Shown piece after piece: positions 59,996-64,000 of a DNA stretch of 64,000 nt (within the stretch, counting starts at the first letter, position 1; each line of letters starts with the position of its first letter). Under the pieces are notes generated by a model. That model was given only the letters and a program-made list of their open reading frames with translations. It did not search any database and had not been told where the DNA came from. The stretch comes from SZUA-87 sp041687805 (GTDB lineage: Bacteria; Actinomycetota; Acidimicrobiia; Acidimicrobiales; Aldehydirespiratoraceae), in NCBI GenBank assembly GCA_041687805.1, contig JBDNJK010000116.1, positions 1 to 64,000 of the forward strand. Reading direction: 5' to 3'. The translations under genes were made by a program, and so were the position numbers.

Positions 59996-60499
59996 CTATT
60001 TCGGCCAGGCTTCGACCAACCGACGCCACGTGTCGACAAGAGCTTCGGGAAGCACTCGCACATCGGCCACCGACGTCATGAAGTTCGTGTCGCCCGCCCA
60101 CCTGGGAACGATGTGGACGTGGAGATGATCGGGCACACCCGCCCCGGCGCTACGGCCGAGATTGAGGCCAACGTTGACACCCTCGGGTGAGAATGCCGTC
60201 TGGACAGCCTCGACGCCATCGCGGACCGCATCCCACAATTCTGTGTGTTCAGCGGGAGTGAGCCCGCCCAATGTGGCCACGCCCCGCTTCGGCAAAACCA
60301 GCAGATGGCCCGACGTGTAGGGATAGGCGTTGAGCAAGGCGAAACACGTGGCACCTCGCCACAAAATGTGGGTCTGCTCATCAGGGGCACCTGAAGCAAG
60401 AATCGACTCGAACAACGTCGCGTCGTCGGGCACGGGGACCATCGACTCGACTTGATTGATGTATGGCATTCGCCATCCTGCCCACAGGCGCCCGACCAT
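59996..60499 (-). CDS. HIT-family nucleotide hydrolase/phosphorylase
   Basis: HIT proteins act on nucleotide phosphodiester or phosphoanhydride bonds; the mycobacterial neighbour is an AP4A phosphorylase. The HxHxH motif is in PDHLHVHIVPRW (about residues 130-141), preceded by NLGRSAGAGV. The opening RLWAGWRMPYINQVE aligns with RLWTPYRMNYL of the M. tuberculosis protein, which supports the ATG at 60499 over the Met ten codons later. 167 aa. It lies next to thrS, as in mycobacteria. Confidence 0.9.
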   Translation of the reverse strand: MVGRLWAGWRMPYINQVESMVPVPDDATLFESILASGAPDEQTHILWRGATCFALLNAYPYTSGHLLVLPKRGVATLGGLTPAEHTELWDAVRDGVEAVQTAFSPEGVNVGLNLGRSAGAGVPDHLHVHIVPRWAGDTNFMTSVADVRVLPEALVDTWRRLVEAWPK

Positions 60500-60514
60500 C
60501 GAATACCTACGCTA

Positions 60515-62500
60515 TCAGCCGAGGGCCGCGACTTCGGCGGCCACTCTCTTGATGAAATCATCGACTGGCACACCACGATCAGGTTTGGTTTCGCCACGCT
60601 CGTTGACCCCGGCGGTGCCGTGGGCCACGTCGTCGTCGCCAACCACGAGGATGTAGGGAATCTTCTGCACCTTGGCGTTGCGCACCCGCTTGCCCAGTGG
60701 CTCGGTGGCCTCGACAACTCCGGCTCGCAATCCGGCATCGCGAACACGAGCAGCGACCTCGTCCGCGTAACCCTGGTGAACGTCGGCGATCGGCAGCACG
60801 CGTACCTGCTCCGGCGCTAGCCACGTGGGGAATGCCCCTGCATAGTGCTCGAGCAGCACCCCGAAAAAGCGTTCGACCGAGCCAAACAGAGCCCGGTGGA
60901 TCATCACCGGCTGCTTACGAGATCCGTCCTTGGCGACATATTCGAGTTCGAAGCGATCAGGCAAGTTGAAGTCGAGCTGGATGGTGGACAACTGCCAAGC
61001 CCGGCCGATCGCGTCTCGCACGTCGACGTCGATCTTTGGTCCGTAGAAGGCGCCACCGCCCTCGTCGACGACATAGTCGAGTCCGGCAATTTCCAATGCC
61101 TCGCGCAGGCCATCGGTGGCCTGATCCCAGAGTTCGTCCTCACCGACCGATTTCTCGGGCGGACGGGTGGAGAGTTTCGCCTGGAACTCTTCAAAACCGA
61201 AGGACCGAAGCACATCGAGCACGAACGCCAACAGCGAGGAAAGCTCACCGGCAATGTCTTCACGTGTGCAGAAGATGTGGCTGTCGTCTTGGGTGAAACC
61301 CCGGCTCCTGAGAAGCCCATGGACCGCCCCGGACAGCTCATAGCGGTAGACCGCTCCCAGTTCGAACAAACGGAGTGGCAATTCGCGATAGCTGCGAAGA
61401 TTCGATTTGTAAATCATCACGTGGAACGGACAATTCATCGGCTTGGGGTAGTAGCTGGCCCCGTCCAATTCCATCGCGGGGTACATGCTGTCGGCGTAGA
61501 AGTCGAGATGACCCGACGTTTCCCAGAGCACCGACTTGGCAATGTGGGGAGAAAATACGAACTCGTAGCCGCCGTGCTCGTGGCGATCGCGGGAGTAGTC
61601 CTCCATGATCTTGCGCACCAGCGCACCCTTGGGATGCCACACGGCCAAACCAGGCCCGAGTTCTTCTGGCCAGGACACAAGATCGAGTTCCTTGGCCAGA
61701 CGCCGATGATCGCGTTTCTCGGCCTCGACCAAACGATCGAGGTAGCCGTCGAGGTCCTTCTTGGATGCCCAAGCGGTGCCGTAGATCCGCTGAAGCATCG
61801 GCCGGCTCACATCGCCTCGCCAATACGCTCCGGCAACCGACTGGAGCTTGAAGTGTTTCAGCCGACCCGTGGAAGGAACGTGGGGGCCGGTGCACATGTC
61901 TCGGAATGTGCCAGCCGTCGACATGTCGCCGTTGGCGTAGTAGCTGATCGACTCGGCGCCGTGGGCCTCTGCGGCATCGTCGGCGTCTGTGGAACCGCTT
62001 CGGACCCGTTCGATGATCTCCAGCTTGAACGGCGAATCTGAGAAGAACTCGATGGCATCGTCAACGGACAAAACATGGCGAACGAAGGGCTGATCGGCCG
62101 CCACGATCTCGCTCATCCGCGACTCAAGGCGGGCCAGATCGTCGTCGCTGATGGTGGCACCATCGGGAAGCTCCACGTCGTAGTAGAAGCCATTCTCGAT
62201 CGGCGGGCCTATCGCCAGATCGGTACCAGGGAACACATCGAGCAAAGCTTGGGCCAATACGTGGGCCGTGGAATGCCGAATGGTGTGCAGGCCCCGATCA
62301 GAGTCGGACGTGACGATCTCGACAGTGGCGCCGTCGGGCAGCGGATCGCCCAGATCATGCTCCTGCCCATTGACCACGGTGATGAGAGCAGCGGACGCCA
62401 ACCGCCGCCCGATCGAGGCCGCCAAGTCGGCGCCGGTGGCACCGTTACTCAACTCGCGCTTCGAACCGTCTGGAAGAGTTACCGATATCGAATCTGACAT
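60515..62500 (-). CDS. thrS: Threonyl-tRNA synthetase
   Basis: ThrS charges tRNA-Thr. The N-terminal TGS domain (residues 1-65) and the editing domain with HSTAH (H76 and H80) and CTGPHVP are present. The catalytic core has PKPMNCPFHVMIYKSNLR with the zinc Cys, and RSRGFTQDDSHIFCTRED. The anticodon-binding domain fills the last 100 residues (LPIADVHQGYADEVAARVRD). 661 aa. TAACCT lies nine bases ahead of the ATG. Confidence 0.98.
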   Translation of the reverse strand: MSDSISVTLPDGSKRELSNGATGADLAASIGRRLASAALITVVNGQEHDLGDPLPDGATVEIVTSDSDRGLHTIRHSTAHVLAQALLDVFPGTDLAIGPPIENGFYYDVELPDGATISDDDLARLESRMSEIVAADQPFVRHVLSVDDAIEFFSDSPFKLEIIERVRSGSTDADDAAEAHGAESISYYANGDMSTAGTFRDMCTGPHVPSTGRLKHFKLQSVAGAYWRGDVSRPMLQRIYGTAWASKKDLDGYLDRLVEAEKRDHRRLAKELDLVSWPEELGPGLAVWHPKGALVRKIMEDYSRDRHEHGGYEFVFSPHIAKSVLWETSGHLDFYADSMYPAMELDGASYYPKPMNCPFHVMIYKSNLRSYRELPLRLFELGAVYRYELSGAVHGLLRSRGFTQDDSHIFCTREDIAGELSSLLAFVLDVLRSFGFEEFQAKLSTRPPEKSVGEDELWDQATDGLREALEIAGLDYVVDEGGGAFYGPKIDVDVRDAIGRAWQLSTIQLDFNLPDRFELEYVAKDGSRKQPVMIHRALFGSVERFFGVLLEHYAGAFPTWLAPEQVRVLPIADVHQGYADEVAARVRDAGLRAGVVEATEPLGKRVRNAKVQKIPYILVVGDDDVAHGTAGVNERGETKPDRGVPVDDFIKRVAAEVAALG

Positions 62501-62536
62501 ACGTCGCCGAGGTTAGCGTCGGCAATACGCCCTTTG

Positions 62537-63295
62537 TCAGACGGCCGCCGGCCGCAACACATCCGCCGATGAGCGGCGAGTAGGCATCTCCGGATCAATC
62601 GTCGTCTCGAGCGTGGTCGTGGCTTGCTGCCGACCCTTGGTGGCATAGGAGTTGACGTAGTCCTGCCCGGTGAGGGCACGAATCTCGAACATCAACTCGT
62701 CGGTCATTTGCCGCAGCCGCAGACGGGTGTCGGACACGTGCTGCGAACCGGTCGGGCTGATCGGATGACCAAATTTGATCTCGGCGGGCAGGAACGGTTT
62801 GGGGCACGATGCGTCCGGTGGCTGGATACGGCGGGTGCCGAGAATCCCGACCGGGATGATGGGTGCGCCGGTCTGCAATGCCAGACGCGCCGCACCGGTG
62901 TGCCCTTTGTGGAGGAAGCCGGTTCGTGATCTGGTTCCCTCCGGATAGATCCCGAACAACTGGCCACGCTCCAGCAAATCCGCGGCTGCATCGAGGGCAC
63001 GCTTGGATGAGTCGCCGCCGCTGCGATCGATCGGAATCATGCCGAGGGCAGGAAACAACCGTCGTGTCTTCCAATCGTCGAGATACTCGGCCTTTCCGAC
63101 AAAAGTGATGCACCGGGGCAAAACGCTGGGCAGAAAGAATGAATCGATCACAGACGAGTGGTTGGGCGCCAAGATGGCCGGCCCGTCTACCGGAATGTTG
63201 TCGAGGCCGACCACATTTATTCGCCAACATGCCTTGAACAGGGGTCGCATGGTCGATACCGCAATCTTCTGCATGTTCCATTCGCTCTTCGCCAC
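62537..63295 (-). CDS. plsC: 1-acyl-sn-glycerol-3-phosphate acyltransferase
   Basis: PlsC adds the second acyl chain to make phosphatidic acid. The four acyltransferase motifs are visible: ILAPNHSSVIDSFFLP with HX4D (H46, D51), the following basic region, FGIYPEGTRSRTG, and PIIPVGILGTRRI. AGGAGG lies seven bases ahead of the GTG at 63295 and decides this start; two upstream ATGs in frame lack a ribosome site. 252 aa. It starts 79 bases after the mshC stop. Confidence 0.9.
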   Translation of the reverse strand: MAKSEWNMQKIAVSTMRPLFKACWRINVVGLDNIPVDGPAILAPNHSSVIDSFFLPSVLPRCITFVGKAEYLDDWKTRRLFPALGMIPIDRSGGDSSKRALDAAADLLERGQLFGIYPEGTRSRTGFLHKGHTGAARLALQTGAPIIPVGILGTRRIQPPDASCPKPFLPAEIKFGHPISPTGSQHVSDTRLRLRQMTDELMFEIRALTGQDYVNSYATKGRQQATTTLETTIDPEMPTRRSSADVLRPAAV

Positions 63296-63302
63296 GCGTG
63301 TT

Positions 63303-63308
63303 CCTCCT
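63303..63308 (-). promoter_or_regulatory. Strong ribosome-binding site of plsC
   Basis: AGGAGG on the minus strand, seven bases from the GTG at 63295. It is one of the few perfect Shine-Dalgarno sequences in this window and selects the plsC start. Confidence 0.7.
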
Positions 63309-63374
63309 CTCAGCGCCATCATGACTCACCAAGCGGGGCTTCGCAGGTCGATTGTGTAAACACCTTGTGAACGT

Positions 63375-64000
63375 TCAGTCGATCCTGCTCACATCGATTC
63401 CCAGGAGCGCAGCCGCTCTGGTTGGATCAACGCCGTTCGAGACGGCTTCGTCGATCAACCCGATCGCTGCGGGGACGTCGAGGTCTGCATCGACACGGCC
63501 CCGCACCGCGTCGAGCAACGAGTCGTCATTGCCACTTACCTTGGTCGGGACCGACGAATCGGCGACAACTCGCCACCTGCCCAAACGAAATTCGGCATCA
63601 TCGAGGAGGGCATCGCTCCATTGCCATGGCCGGCGGTAGTGGTGAATCGACAATGCGAGCCGAATCACCGCTGGCTCCACCCGTTGCCGCAGATCGTGAA
63701 CAAACACCAAGTTGCCCAGCGACTTCGACATCTTGTGCCCGTCGAGATGGACCATTTCATGATGCAGCCAATATCGGACAAATGGCTGACCAGTGACCGA
63801 TTCACATTGCGCCCGGACACATTCATGGTGGGGATAGAGCAGATCGACTCCACCGCCGTGTATGTCGATGGAAGGGCCGAGTTCCCGCATGGCCAGCGCG
63901 CTGCATTCCACATGCCAGCCCGGACGGCCGAGCCCCCATCGCGAGTTCCACTGAGGTTCACCGTCTGCAGATGGCCGCCATAGAACGAAATCGAGCGGAT
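63375..64000 (-). CDS. mshC: Partial L-cysteine:glucosaminyl-inositol ligase MshC (or CysS-like)
   Basis: The gene enters from the right edge, and about 208 codons are visible. It shows GRPGWHVECSALA with a zinc Cys, IHGGGVDLLYPHHEC with zinc ligands, and DGHKMSKSLGNLVFV, the class I signature. The stop comes soon after the catalytic core, which fits MshC, whose C-terminus is shorter than CysS. The segments RLALSIHHYRRPWQW and ALLGIDVSRID also resemble mycobacterial MshC from memory. MshC makes mycothiol, the actinobacterial thiol. The rest lies outside the window. Confidence 0.75.
   Translation of the reverse strand, partial: PLDFVLWRPSADGEPQWNSRWGLGRPGWHVECSALAMRELGPSIDIHGGGVDLLYPHHECVRAQCESVTGQPFVRYWLHHEMVHLDGHKMSKSLGNLVFVHDLRQRVEPAVIRLALSIHHYRRPWQWSDALLDDAEFRLGRWRVVADSSVPTKVSGNDDSLLDAVRGRVDADLDVPAAIGLIDEAVSNGVDPTRAAALLGIDVSRID

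Noticed and set aside
63368..63377. Palindrome TGAACGTTCA at the mshC stop
   Set aside because: It resembles half of an SOS box but lacks the four-base centre and sits at the end of a gene, so it is probably chance.

Overview
The window is a tightly packed piece of an actinobacterial chromosome. I count 68 protein genes, 64 of them on the minus strand. Many neighbours share the 4-base overlap ATGA or GTGA, and no gene-free stretch exceeds about 105 bases. Four things point to an actinobacterium: the mIHF gene beside gmk and rpoZ, a mycothiol ligase (mshC), a thrS-HIT-pgsA-patA-pimA run for inositol phospholipids and their mannosides, and a gene order that follows two blocks known from Mycobacterium and Streptomyces. 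Many genes start with GTG or TTG. A lineage outside the Mycobacteriales, for example Acidimicrobiia, would fit, but that is inference. I see no rRNA, tRNA, CRISPR array, prophage or insertion sequence.

Bases 1-8715 hold the end of a membrane protein gene, a cold-shock protein, hisG, ribD, a MoaB/MogA protein, a DUF222-HNH gene on the plus strand, def-fmt-rsmB, and a divergent pair of RNA methyltransferase genes. Bases 8173-13270 hold a small anchored protein, a degenerate PriA, metK, coaBC and rpoZ. Bases 13307-23091 carry gmk, mihF and the whole UMP pathway (pyrR-pyrB-pyrC-carA-carB-pyrD-pyrF). A PyrR-type RNA site lies just ahead of pyrR.

Bases 23191-35837 carry an acetyltransferase, nusB, efp, a Xaa-Pro peptidase, aroQ-aroB-aroK, a prepilin peptidase, a DUF4388 protein, aroE, mltG, ruvX, alaS and two small membrane proteins. 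Bases 35885-51687 hold rarA, aspS, hisS, relA, apt, secF-secD-yajC, tgt, a plus-strand serine hydrolase, queA and ruvB-ruvA-ruvC. Bases 51764-64000 hold yebC, pdxT-pdxS, a DUF3048 protein, an inactive-looking M48 protein beside lemA, the lipid cluster, thrS, plsC and the 3' part of mshC.

Most of this is housekeeping. The points most worth checking are: (1) two LexA-like SOS boxes that overlap the start codons of the DUF222-HNH gene and of ruvC; (2) a recurrent TANNNT-(6-8 bases)-start-codon arrangement that suggests widespread leaderless mRNAs; (3) a queuosine tRNA-guanine transglycosylase that has lost all three zinc cysteines; (4) an M48-family protein with its HExxH motif erased, next to lemA; (5) a class 1 dihydroorotate dehydrogenase with no PyrK beside it; and (6) the PyrR binding loop. 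I found no clearly new defence or mobile system.
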